Numbered from the stretch's first letter, positions 1-7,461 are shown. The stretch: DNA of 7,739 nucleotides from Oscillospiraceae bacterium (GCA_003486665.1 DNGF01000112.1:1-7739); one strand, 5' to 3'. Notes: generated by a model from the sequence alone, not told the origin. Numbers and translations are program-made.

Positions 1-693
1 ATTGTCGCCGTTTTTGACAGTGTACTTATTTACACCGTAGTTCGGAAAAACTCCGTTGACCGAATACATCCAGCCCGATTGCGTTCCGCAGTCCTTTTCG
101 TAAAGCTGATGGATTCCTCTGATGTATTCGCTGTCGTAGCCGGGGGTGTAAATGTAGTCAAGATGAATTCCCGATTTGCGGCAGTAGGTGCATTTTTCGG
201 GACAGGTATTTTGCTTACAAACGAGCTTCAGTACATCAAAAACCGTGCTGCCCTCGGCAACGGAAACGGTTGTTTCTTTTAGAATGTATCCGTCCTTCGG
301 CAGGAACGCTTTCTTTTCGGGACGAAGATTACCGAGATTGTTGAGGATCGTTTTACATTCGATCTCTATCGTGCAGGTGACAGTCTTGTCCTGCTTCTTT
401 GTCGTGGTGACCTTGGAGGGCTTGGTTGTCGGAGCGGTTGTAATTGTACCGCCCGATTTGTTTGTCACCGATTTTGTGGTCGAAACGGTTTTGTCTGTAG
501 TTTTATTCGGCGAGGTTGTGGTGTAAACCGTTGTCGAGGTCATTGTCGAATCTGCCGAAGATGTTGTTATATTTTCATCGGTTATTATATTTTGTTCATC
601 GACAGTTGTGTTCTCAACCTTTGTTACCGTCATACCGCAGCCCGACAGAAGAATCAAAACGGAAATGAGCAAAACGGAAATATACTTTTTCAT
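1..693 (-). CDS. DUF4430 (transcobalamin-like) lipoprotein, C-terminus cut by window edge
   Basis: This is a predicted membrane-anchored extracellular ligand-binding lipoprotein; 231 residues are visible and the frame is still open at base 1. The N-terminus is a lipoprotein signal (basic MKKY, hydrophobic core, lipobox LSGC with Cys19). Residues about 28-102 form a Thr/Ser/Lys-rich disordered spacer. From about residue 105 comes a DUF4430 domain, with its hallmark stretch SGWMYSVNG (206-214) followed by PNYG. That family is related to the C-terminal domain of transcobalamin and intrinsic factor, which bind vitamin B12. The domain contains a Cys cluster (159, 164, 168, 171), while the position after PNYG that is often Cys is Val221. 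The start is set by AAAGGA eight bases upstream. It is last in the visible operon, 32 bases after the S component, so it probably presents substrate to that transporter. The ligand is inferred (corrinoid); the domain call is firm. Confidence 0.5.
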   Translation of the reverse strand, partial: MKKYISVLLISVLILLSGCGMTVTKVENTTVDEQNIITDENITTSSADSTMTSTTVYTTTSPNKTTDKTVSTTKSVTNKSGGTITTAPTTKPSKVTTTKKQDKTVTCTIEIECKTILNNLGNLRPEKKAFLPKDGYILKETTVSVAEGSTVFDVLKLVCKQNTCPEKCTYCRKSGIHLDYIYTPGYDSEYIRGIHQLYEKDCGTQSGWMYSVNGVFPNYGVNKYTVKNGDN

Positions 694-701
694 GTTATCA
701 A

Positions 702-707
702 TCCTTT
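702..707 (-). promoter_or_regulatory. Ribosome binding site of the DUF4430 lipoprotein
   Basis: AAAGGA, eight bases before the ATG at 693, lies in the 32-base gap after the S-component stop. It gives the lipoprotein independent translation initiation, unlike the overlapping genes upstream, and fixes the start that places the lipobox correctly. Confidence 0.5.
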
Positions 708-725
708 CAAGTAGCCGACCGCAAT

Positions 726-1421
726 TTAAGCGCCGAAAAGTCCGTATTTTTTCGCAATTCTGCCGAATGTATCCTGAATATACGGCGTTGCGGCAAAAAG
801 TGCAACAAGCGTTGTTACGGCGTGGATCGCATTGAAGCTGAGTCCCGAAATGTAAACAGGAAGCATAGTTTTAAAGGTCGGCACGGTCGTGAAAAGAAGA
901 GCCGAACCCGAATCGACAATGAATCCGTATACTGCGAAGCATAAAATGCCGCCGACAATTGCAACCGCCCAACGGTTTCTTCCGTATTTTTTTTCGTAAA
1001 AAATCAGTCCGCACAGAAAGGCAACAAGACCCATGCCGAACATCTGGAATGGCGTATGCGCGCCCTGCCCGAAAATAATGTTTGAAGTAAGCATTGAAAG
1101 AGCCCCGCTGAGGAAGCCGACATAAGGACCGAATGAAATTGCGGCAAAAATTACGATCGCACAGGTGAGCTTAACCTGAGGAATCATGAACAGTGCCGCA
1201 CGGCCGACAACGGCCAAGGCGACAACACAAGCAATCGCAACAAGCTCCCGCGTCTGCATTTTTTTCTTTTCAAGGCTCAGAAAGAGCGCGGCAAGTGCAA
1301 GTGCGATTATCAATGCGCTTGCGACGTAGTATTGCTTTGAAATTATCAGCTTGGAGCAGCCGAAAATTATTGCGGGAATTCCGAGAATAAAGACAAAAAG
1401 CGTGATTATTTTTTTAGACAT
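726..1421 (-). CDS. ECF transporter S component (substrate-specific membrane subunit)
   Basis: This 231-residue integral membrane protein is the substrate-binding subunit of an energy-coupling-factor importer. Hydrophobic segments lie at about 5-24, 32-50, 59-80, 85-114, 125-141, 151-178 and 186-212. The canonical S-component core of about six helices seems to begin at RELVAIAC (58-65), so the first two helices form an N-terminal extension. Recognisable family features are GRAALFMIPQ (73-82) and the loop GQGAHTP (118-124) followed by QMFGMGL, typical of S components that I recall beside DUF4430 proteins. The start overlaps the end of the ATPase gene by 16 bases and has AAGGA nine bases upstream, implying translational coupling. 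Substrate cannot be read from sequence; the neighbours suggest a corrinoid. I do not assign it to CbrT or any other named S family. Confidence 0.5.
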   Translation of the reverse strand: MSKKIITLFVFILGIPAIIFGCSKLIISKQYYVASALIIALALAALFLSLEKKKMQTRELVAIACVVALAVVGRAALFMIPQVKLTCAIVIFAAISFGPYVGFLSGALSMLTSNIIFGQGAHTPFQMFGMGLVAFLCGLIFYEKKYGRNRWAVAIVGGILCFAVYGFIVDSGSALLFTTVPTFKTMLPVYISGLSFNAIHAVTTLVALFAATPYIQDTFGRIAKKYGLFGA

Positions 1422-2992
1422 TCAATCACATCCTTGTCCGTTATTGCGCCGTCAATAAATCCCTTTGAAATTTTATTTGCCGCCGTTGTGTAGAAACGGT
1501 TGCCGTCAAAAAAATCATCGGTTGCGTTGACGGAAGAAATGTTTTTATCAAAAAGCATCGCGCAAAGCTCGGCATTTTCCGCACAAAAATCAATGTCGTG
1601 GGAAATGATAACCACCGTTTTATTTTGCGCTTTCAGCTCTGACAAAATTTCGGAAAAAATCTTTTTGAATTCGGCGTCCATACCCTTGGTAGGTTCGTCA
1701 AAGAAATATATGCCGCGTTCGCAAAGCAGAAGCTTGGCAAGGGCAACGCGCTGCTGTTCGCCGCCGCTTATATCAAAAGGATGGCTGTCAAAGAGTTTTG
1801 TTATTTGTGTCAGCGCTGCAATCTTTTTGATTTTTTCTTCATCGCGCGACATTTCATAAAGCTCTTCTTTAACGGTTCGCGATGCGAAAAGAGTTTGCAC
1901 CTCCTGCGGCATAGCGGCAATATTACCGTTAATTTTTACTTTTCCGCTGTACGGCTTTTCAATGCCGAGGATAACTTTAAAGAGAGTTGACTTTCCGGCG
2001 CCGTTTCCGCCGAGCAAGGCGAACACACAGCCCTGTGGAATTTTTAAATTTAATGAGCGCAAAACATCATCGGAATTCTTTTCGTATTTAAACGAAACAT
2101 TCTTTAATTCTATTGCATTTTTTTCACTAAAAACTTTTTTGTTTCTTTCAATTTTTTTGCAAAAAATATTTTGATTTTTGAGCCACTTTCTTCCGTCACG
2201 CACACAGACGGGTGCTTCACCGCTTTCGTTCACGGCGGAAAAAATTTTCATTGCCGACGGCAGGCTAAGTCTGACAAATTCCGGTAATGTCTTTGCAATT
2301 TCTCCGATTTTTTTCGGTTCGTTGTCGGCAATTATTTCTCCGTTTTTCATAACAACGATTCTGTCGGCAAATGAAAAAATATTTTCGAGCCGATGCTCCG
2401 TTATGATTACTGTGACACCGAGATCTTTGTTGATCTTATTGACTGTTTCAAGAAAACGTTCGGCGGCAATCGGATCAAGCCGCGATGTCGGTTCGTCAAG
2501 AATTAAAACATCTGGGTGCATTGCCATAACCGAGGCAAGGTTCATGATCTGTTTTTGTCCGCCGGAAAGCTCGTTTGTTTTTTGGTCAAACCAATCCTCA
2601 ATACCGAAGTATGAAGCCATCTCGGCAACCCTCAGGCGAATCTCCGCTGTTTTCATTCCGAGATTTTCAAGCCCGAATGCAAGCTCATGCCACACCTTGT
2701 CCGTAACGATCTGGCTTTCAGGATTTTGCATTACAAAGCCGATTTTTTCGGACTGCGTTCGGAGATTCGTTTTGTCAAGCTCCGTGCCGTTAAACAGAAT
2801 TTTACCGCTGCGCTCTCCGTGAGGCGTGAGCGACGGCTTAAGCTGACGCAGCAAGGTCGTTTTGCCGCTGCCGCTTTGACCGCAGAGAACTATAAACTCG
2901 CCCTCGCTAATTTTTAAATTAATTTTTTTAAGACAATTCTCATTACCGAGAGAATATCGGAAGCTTAAATTTTCGATTGTAATCTGTGCCAT
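1406..2992 (-). CDS. ECF transporter fused double ATPase (EcfA1-EcfA2 type)
   Basis: This 528-residue cytoplasmic protein hydrolyses ATP to power the ECF importer. It has two complete ABC domains in one chain. Domain 1: Walker A GQSGSGKTT (38-46), Q-loop Q89, signature LSGGQ (142-146), Walker B VLILDE (162-167, catalytic Glu167), switch His200. Domain 2: Walker A GGNGAGKST (328-336), Q363, signature ISGGE (408-412), Walker B IYFFDE (428-433, Glu433), His465. All catalytic residues are intact in both halves, so both sites look competent. A basic linker of about 45 residues (about 250-295) joins them. The tail FYTTAANKIS (500-509) is one I recognise from fused ECF ATPases of Firmicutes. Many ECF systems use two separate ATPases, so the fusion points to a dedicated module for this operon. 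The gene overlaps ecfT by 28 bases and the S component by 16. The function is secure; the substrate is not given by this subunit. Confidence 0.5.
   Translation of the reverse strand: MAQITIENLSFRYSLGNENCLKKINLKISEGEFIVLCGQSGSGKTTLLRQLKPSLTPHGERSGKILFNGTELDKTNLRTQSEKIGFVMQNPESQIVTDKVWHELAFGLENLGMKTAEIRLRVAEMASYFGIEDWFDQKTNELSGGQKQIMNLASVMAMHPDVLILDEPTSRLDPIAAERFLETVNKINKDLGVTVIITEHRLENIFSFADRIVVMKNGEIIADNEPKKIGEIAKTLPEFVRLSLPSAMKIFSAVNESGEAPVCVRDGRKWLKNQNIFCKKIERNKKVFSEKNAIELKNVSFKYEKNSDDVLRSLNLKIPQGCVFALLGGNGAGKSTLFKVILGIEKPYSGKVKINGNIAAMPQEVQTLFASRTVKEELYEMSRDEEKIKKIAALTQITKLFDSHPFDISGGEQQRVALAKLLLCERGIYFFDEPTKGMDAEFKKIFSEILSELKAQNKTVVIISHDIDFCAENAELCAMLFDKNISSVNATDDFFDGNRFYTTAANKISKGFIDGAITDKDVIECLKK
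1431..1435 (-). promoter_or_regulatory. Ribosome binding site of the S component, inside the ATPase gene
   Basis: AAGGA sits nine bases before the ATG at 1421, within the last codons of the ATPase gene. It supports the overlapping start, which gives a basic MSKK followed directly by a membrane helix. Confidence 0.5.
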
Positions 2993-3909
2993 TTGATATC
3001 CTCCTTTAAATCAACTATGAGCGGTAAAAAGCAAAGTAAAGTAAAAGAAATGAGTGAAATTATTGAAAGAAAAGTGAACGGATTTATCGTTAAATTCAGC
3101 TCGTTTATGATGTAGGTCGTTCCGCTTTCGGACGGCGGGTTAATTATCACATAAGGATTGTAAATACAGTAAGTCGAATTGCGGATAAGCCCGAATATAA
3201 TTAAGATATCGAACAGGACAAGCGGAACTGCCGCAAGTGTATCGTTCGTATGCCATTGAAATCTTGAGTAATAGGTTCTACCTTTGAGTCCGTAGCCTCT
3301 CGCTTTCATGGAGTCGGCAGTTTCGATCGCGTTCTCGAAGCTCCATGAAATAAGAATTCCGATATTTTTAAAAGTGTTTTTCATTCTGACAATGAGATTA
3401 TCCGAATCATTTTGTCCCATACATTTTCTCGCTTGCGAAATTTCTTTGTAGCGTCTGCGATAGAACGGAACAAAGCGCAGTATCATTGAAACGACAAGCG
3501 CTCCCTTTGGCAGAATCCTGCCGAAAATGTGCATGAATTTATCCTCTGTCACAACCTCGTTCCAGCAGAAAAACCATTGGATAACCGAAACGGCAGATAC
3601 GCCGGAAACGAAGCCTATAACGAGTGCTTCAAATGTGAAATTGATGCCTGAGGGCAAAATAAAAAGCGTTGTCACTCCGTAATGGTTGAAAAAAGAATTG
3701 ATCACAATAACAAAAAGAAGCATCGGAAGAAGAAAACGGAAGACTGTTTTTCTTCCGTTCTTCCCCGAAAGCTTCAAGTAGTATGCTGTTGAGGAAATAA
3801 AGGATATAACAAGATAAACGGGGTGCTTAAGAAGCATACCGAACGCAATTACACTTATAAAAAATAATACGTTTACGAGAGGATGATATCCTTTAAATCC
3901 AGAGTTCAT
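2965..3909 (-). CDS. ecfT: ECF transporter transmembrane coupling protein EcfT
   Basis: This 314-residue membrane protein (CbiQ/EcfT family) transmits movement from the ATPases to the S component. Hydrophobic segments lie at about 11-45, 57-73, 92-113, 134-150, 226-242 and 275-300. The cytoplasmic coupling region carries two Arg motifs: QARK (159-162) and the classic ADSMKARGYG (198-207), whose Ala-Arg-Gly helix docks into the ATPase groove. An extracytoplasmic loop of about 35 residues (about 243-277) with NPYVIINPPS separates the last two helices. The gene starts three bases after the beta-propeller stop without a clear Shine-Dalgarno, so its translation probably depends on ribosomes finishing the propeller gene. 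That coupling links a secreted protein to the importer. The family call is firm; the symbol is the generic one for the subunit. Confidence 0.5.
   Translation of the reverse strand: MNSGFKGYHPLVNVLFFISVIAFGMLLKHPVYLVISFISSTAYYLKLSGKNGRKTVFRFLLPMLLFVIVINSFFNHYGVTTLFILPSGINFTFEALVIGFVSGVSAVSVIQWFFCWNEVVTEDKFMHIFGRILPKGALVVSMILRFVPFYRRRYKEISQARKCMGQNDSDNLIVRMKNTFKNIGILISWSFENAIETADSMKARGYGLKGRTYYSRFQWHTNDTLAAVPLVLFDILIIFGLIRNSTYCIYNPYVIINPPSESGTTYIINELNLTINPFTFLSIISLISFTLLCFLPLIVDLKEDIKWHRLQSKI
3000..3007 (-). promoter_or_regulatory. Strong ribosome binding site of the double ATPase, inside ecfT
   Basis: AAAGGAGG with a seven-base spacer to the ATG at 2992 is the best Shine-Dalgarno in the window. 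It lies within the last codons of ecfT and settles the start, making the 28-base overlap between the two genes real. It would favour high ATPase translation relative to EcfT. Confidence 0.5.
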
Positions 3910-3912
3910 AGT

Positions 3913-5250
3913 TTAACCGAAGAGCTTTTTAAAAAAGCTGACAATAGCGTTTATAATTCTTTTGAAAAACGAAACCTTTTCCGTTTTGTTGCGAAGAGCG
4001 AAGATATAGCCCGAATCGTTTTTATAAAAAAGTGTTCCGTTTTCATCAGCGTAAATTGAGCTGATGCAATAATTGCTTTTATCGCCGGCGGGAGTATAAA
4101 GCTCCTGCTTTTCGGCTTTCACCTGACCGACGGAATCTGTAAACATTGTAACTCCGCCGGGAGCGCAGTTATATGTAATATAAATATTTACCTTGCCCGT
4201 GTCCTTGAGGTAAGCATCGCTTAAAAGGAATTTTCCCTGCGGATAGCCCTTTGTTTGTGCTGAGTAAATAACGGTCAGCTTGTTGGCGTCAATGACCTTA
4301 AAGTAGCCTGCGCCGAAGCCGTTACCCTGAACACCGAGGTAGAGTCTGCCGTTATAAATAAGCGGCGTTGATGTCGAGGCTCCGCCGAGTGAAAGGCGCT
4401 TAACGGAGGAGTCGTTGAACGTTCCGTTTGAATTGAGCCTTACGCTGTAAAGATAGCCTGCCTTGGTCGTAAAATAAAGTGTTCCGTTCAGATAAGTCAT
4501 TGACGAACGCTGATCGCCGACTATCGGAAGAAAGTCAACAAACTTGCCGGTGTTTTTATTCAGCGAAACGGCCTTTGAATTCTTGTTGGCATAAATCGTT
4601 CCGTCATCGCAGCCGAAAATAACATTGCTGCCTACAACAGCGCAGCCTGCCCAGTAGAAGCCGCCAAGACTTGTGTATGCCCATGTTGCTTTTTTAGCTT
4701 CGTGAGTTTCCTTTTTATTTTCGTCCGCAACGTTAATGCAAACATAATTTGCTTTTCTGTCCTCATCGTTCCAGAAGCCTGTGTAAATACAGCCGTTACT
4801 GTAGGTTATCGGGGTCAGCGACTGACCGCCGAGGGGATCGGTATATACCCACATTGACTTCATTGTTTTGTAGTTGAACGCCTGAATTTTTGCGTTGTCG
4901 AGAGGGCAGTAGATCACGCCGTCGGCATACATCGGAGGCGTATAGCTGTAGCTCGGCATATCGACCATGTCAGCCGATTTAATTGTTTTGCCCGTTTTAA
5001 CATTCAGCTTTAACAGCTTTTTATTGCTCATAACTATGAGCGTGTCGCCGACAACGATCTGTGTACTCGGCGCGTTTTTATATGACGTGCCGAGCTTTAC
5101 TGACCAGGCAAGTTCCGTGTCCGCAGGGGACACGGGAGTCTTGCACGAAACGATTTGTGAATCGGAAACGTATGTTGCCGCAAATACATGAACGGGAGAA
5201 ACAAGAAACAATGCACAAAGGACTGTGCAGAGAATTCTTTTAAGCTTCAT
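3913..5250 (-). CDS. Secreted PQQ-like beta-propeller protein with amphipathic C-terminal tail
   Basis: This 445-residue exported protein has a Sec signal peptide (1-24, cleavage after VFA). The mature part is a beta-propeller: repeated strands of the form P-x-x-Y-x-N/D-G-x-I/L-Y occur near 106-114, 147-156, 205-212, 250-260, 296-305 and 398-409, about 45-50 residues apart, with a late CISSIYADENGTLFYKNDSG block (395-414). I recall similar proteins beside DUF4430 and ECF genes in Clostridia. No PQQ-dehydrogenase catalytic block is evident, so a binding role is more likely than an enzymatic one. In Bacteroides the propeller BtuG binds vitamin B12 at the surface; a parallel role here is inference. 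The C-terminus (426-445) is an amphipathic helix with K430, R431, N434, S438, K441 and K442 on one face and Phe/Ile on the other, perhaps holding it at the membrane. Its ATG lies three bases after the upstream stop; GGAAG nine bases before it is a modest ribosome site. Confidence 0.5.
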   Translation of the reverse strand: MKLKRILCTVLCALFLVSPVHVFAATYVSDSQIVSCKTPVSPADTELAWSVKLGTSYKNAPSTQIVVGDTLIVMSNKKLLKLNVKTGKTIKSADMVDMPSYSYTPPMYADGVIYCPLDNAKIQAFNYKTMKSMWVYTDPLGGQSLTPITYSNGCIYTGFWNDEDRKANYVCINVADENKKETHEAKKATWAYTSLGGFYWAGCAVVGSNVIFGCDDGTIYANKNSKAVSLNKNTGKFVDFLPIVGDQRSSMTYLNGTLYFTTKAGYLYSVRLNSNGTFNDSSVKRLSLGGASTSTPLIYNGRLYLGVQGNGFGAGYFKVIDANKLTVIYSAQTKGYPQGKFLLSDAYLKDTGKVNIYITYNCAPGGVTMFTDSVGQVKAEKQELYTPAGDKSNYCISSIYADENGTLFYKNDSGYIFALRNKTEKVSFFKRIINAIVSFFKKLFG

Positions 5251-5253
5251 TTA

Positions 5254-7461
5254 TCAGCACTTCCAATCAAGAATTGAATTGATTACTTTTGCAATAAATT
5301 TGCAAACAGCCTTGAACGCACGAACGATGAAGAGATCCTTCTTCGCCGTCACCGTTACCTTTGAGTAAGCAACAACTGTCGGAGCTTCATCACTGTCGGA
5401 GTTTCTGACAGCAACGAGGGTATATTCGCCCTCCACGGTGAGCTTGATCTTTGCGTTGCCGCTCTTGTTCGTTGTTGCAAGCTTTTTAAGCTCGCCGTCC
5501 TCATAAAGATAGATGTCAACGTCCTTGAGGTTAGCTATGTAATTTGCTCTTACCGTGTCAATATCGCTGAGGCCGTGTTCCATGAGCGAGTAGCCCTTGA
5601 TGTTTACCTTGAGCTTGCTGCCTGCCGCAACCGTGTAGCTGTCCGAATTAAACTCGGCATACATATCGCTGTAATATCTTGTATCCTGATAGAAGTAATA
5701 TGAAATATTGTCGCCGTCAACGATTGTCGCCGTGTCACAAGCATAGCCTGTCGGTGTACCGTAAGACGGATTGATAATTCCGTCGTTAGGCATTGTGCCG
5801 TTAACTGTGAAGCCGCATACGGATGTGCTTCTGCCGAATGATTTCATAATGAAGCTGCTGTTCATTACAAGATAGTTTTCAGCGGTGCTTCTTGTGAATT
5901 CCTCGCCGTAATATGCCTTATGAGCGGCAACCACTGCGTCCATGACCGTTGCGCCCTCAACCTTGTTGCCATTGTGGTCAACCGAAGCGACCTTATATCC
6001 GTAAGCCTTTGCTATGCCTGCCTCGACCTCAAGCGTTTCGGGAGCGATAATGATTGTGCCGTCGGAAACGCTGAATGTTACGCTGACTGTTTCTGTGTTT
6101 TCTTTCGGAAGAACCGTCACAACACACTCGGCTGTCTGACCCTTGGGAGAGGTCGCGGTTATTGTAGCCGTACCCTCGTTGAGTGTATAAACATTGCCGT
6201 CCTCGTCAACATATGCAACATTTTCATCCGAAGAAGACCATGTTACACCCTTGAGGTTTGCTTTGAGCTGAGCCGACTCATATTTCTGAATTTCAAGCGT
6301 TGAGTCGGAGAGCTTAAGCTCACTTTCGGGGAGAGCGGAGCTTACGTCAAGCATGAAGATCTGAGCTTCACCGTCGCCTGTCTGAACGATAACGCGGACA
6401 AGGCCCTTTGCGGGAGCTTCGGCAAACAATTTTACGGCTGTTCTCTCGTTATTGATGTAAACATTTGAATTCTCTGCATTTACCTTAACGTCAACGCCCT
6501 TGCCGAGATTGTCGAGCTTAGCAAAGTTGTTTGAATCGAACTCAACTCTTTGACCGTTTACCGTGATCTCAACATCTGTCTTGTCGTTTGTAAAATCCTC
6601 ATCGGAAGCAAGGTTAACGCCGTTGATCTCCGTTGATTTTTCGCCGAAAGCGCCGCCGTCAATAAAGGTTGCGGTATGAACCTTGACATACTTGATCCAG
6701 TCAAGGTGAACGGGCATTCCGTCCGCATCAACAGCCCATGAGATATCGAACTGACCGTCCTTGGCGTTCTGCTGAGGATTTTCAACGTAAGGATTAACGG
6801 GGAAATCGCTCATCTTCCAGCTCAGAGCGTCAACATAGCCGAATGAGGTTGAAATGCCGTTTTTAGTTGACGGAGTGAGGTTTTTCCTGAGAAGAATGCC
6901 CGAAAGGGTAATGCTGTTCTCGTCAAAATCAACCGTCGGATAGTTTGCCTTGAGGGGATAGGGCGATCTTGAGCAAACGTTGCCGCTCTCGCCGAGGCTG
7001 TCAACATATGTCGATGTGTTGGTTTCTGTTTTCTGATATGTAACGCTGTAGTTCCAGTTCGTTTCGTCCTCATAGTGTTCGCTTCCTGCGAGCGCATACC
7101 ATGTTGTGCCGTCCTGAGAAACCCATACCTGACCCGGTTCCTGAGTTGTTGCCGCGGCGTTGAATGCGTTGCCCGAAATCATGAAGTCGATTCCGTAACG
7201 GTGCTTGTCGCTGTTTTCTATTTTATTGTTGAATTCATAGATAACATATCCGCCGAAGTTGCCGAGCGAGGCTGTGTATGCCTTACCCGAAAGTGTGTTT
7301 TCAATATTTGCACCGTAGTAGGGGTTGTTTGTGTATTGGCTGGGTGCTACAAGGTATTCCTTAACCTTTGCGTCAACCGCACCCTCGGCAAACGAAACGA
7401 CCGAAACGCATGAAAGCACCATGATAATTGCAATCAAAATTGAAATGGTCTTTTTAAACAT
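5254..7461 (-). CDS. Secreted multidomain surface protein: Bacteroides-like binding domain, Ig-like domains, DUF4430-like domain
   Basis: This 735-residue exported protein is probably an extracellular ligand-capture component. In order: signal peptide (1-25, SFA cleavage); a domain at about 35-282 with NFGGYVIYEF (68-77), SGNAF (96-100), EPGQVWVSQDG (108-118), WYALAGSE (121-128) and FDISWAVDADGMPVHL (238-253); a beta-sandwich at about 297-372; a Big_2-type Ig domain at 382-450 (VTWSSSDENVAYVDEDG, then GTATITATS); a DUF4430-like domain at about 457-625 (GATVMDAVVAAH, then FTVNGTMPN); a beta-rich segment to about 705; and a tail 708-735 ending in Cys735. The first domain resembles, from memory, 'cell surface proteins' of Bacteroides B12-uptake loci. 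The tail has R714, K717, K721 and K725 on one helical face; there is no LPXTG sorting motif. The stop is TGA followed at once by TAA and then the next ATG. The ligand is inferred. Confidence 0.5.
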   Translation of the reverse strand: MFKKTISILIAIIMVLSCVSVVSFAEGAVDAKVKEYLVAPSQYTNNPYYGANIENTLSGKAYTASLGNFGGYVIYEFNNKIENSDKHRYGIDFMISGNAFNAAATTQEPGQVWVSQDGTTWYALAGSEHYEDETNWNYSVTYQKTETNTSTYVDSLGESGNVCSRSPYPLKANYPTVDFDENSITLSGILLRKNLTPSTKNGISTSFGYVDALSWKMSDFPVNPYVENPQQNAKDGQFDISWAVDADGMPVHLDWIKYVKVHTATFIDGGAFGEKSTEINGVNLASDEDFTNDKTDVEITVNGQRVEFDSNNFAKLDNLGKGVDVKVNAENSNVYINNERTAVKLFAEAPAKGLVRVIVQTGDGEAQIFMLDVSSALPESELKLSDSTLEIQKYESAQLKANLKGVTWSSSDENVAYVDEDGNVYTLNEGTATITATSPKGQTAECVVTVLPKENTETVSVTFSVSDGTIIIAPETLEVEAGIAKAYGYKVASVDHNGNKVEGATVMDAVVAAHKAYYGEEFTRSTAENYLVMNSSFIMKSFGRSTSVCGFTVNGTMPNDGIINPSYGTPTGYACDTATIVDGDNISYYFYQDTRYYSDMYAEFNSDSYTVAAGSKLKVNIKGYSLMEHGLSDIDTVRANYIANLKDVDIYLYEDGELKKLATTNKSGNAKIKLTVEGEYTLVAVRNSDSDEAPTVVAYSKVTVTAKKDLFIVRAFKAVCKFIAKVINSILDWKC

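Noticed and set aside
188..526. Plus-strand open frame of 112 codons over the lipoprotein gene
   Set aside because: It is antisense to a gene with lipobox, spacer and DUF4430 domain; its own translation shows no domain-like pattern and it has no good ribosome site.
2178..2822. Plus-strand open frame of 214 codons over the double ATPase
   Set aside because: It is the complement of a fully motif-bearing ABC protein; its length follows from the base composition of the real gene.
3923..3939. A/T-rich palindrome (AGCTTTTT/AAAAAAGCT) between the propeller and ecfT as a possible terminator
   Set aside because: It encodes the Lys-Lys-Leu-Phe end of the propeller, has almost no loop and only three GC-containing stem pairs at the outer end, and no T-run follows on the minus strand.
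3913..5250. PQQ-dependent dehydrogenase
   Set aside because: The repeats are propeller-like, but the protein is shorter than those enzymes and no cofactor-binding or catalytic residue block is evident.
6558..7097. Two short minus-strand frames (6558-6785 and 6822-7097) within the surface protein gene
   Set aside because: They are out of frame with the long gene, rich in Arg/Thr as expected of a shifted frame, and have no independent start signals.
7075..7413. Plus-strand open frame of 112 codons near the right end
   Set aside because: It is antisense to the signal peptide and first domain of the surface protein, which have clear motifs; it is a shadow frame.
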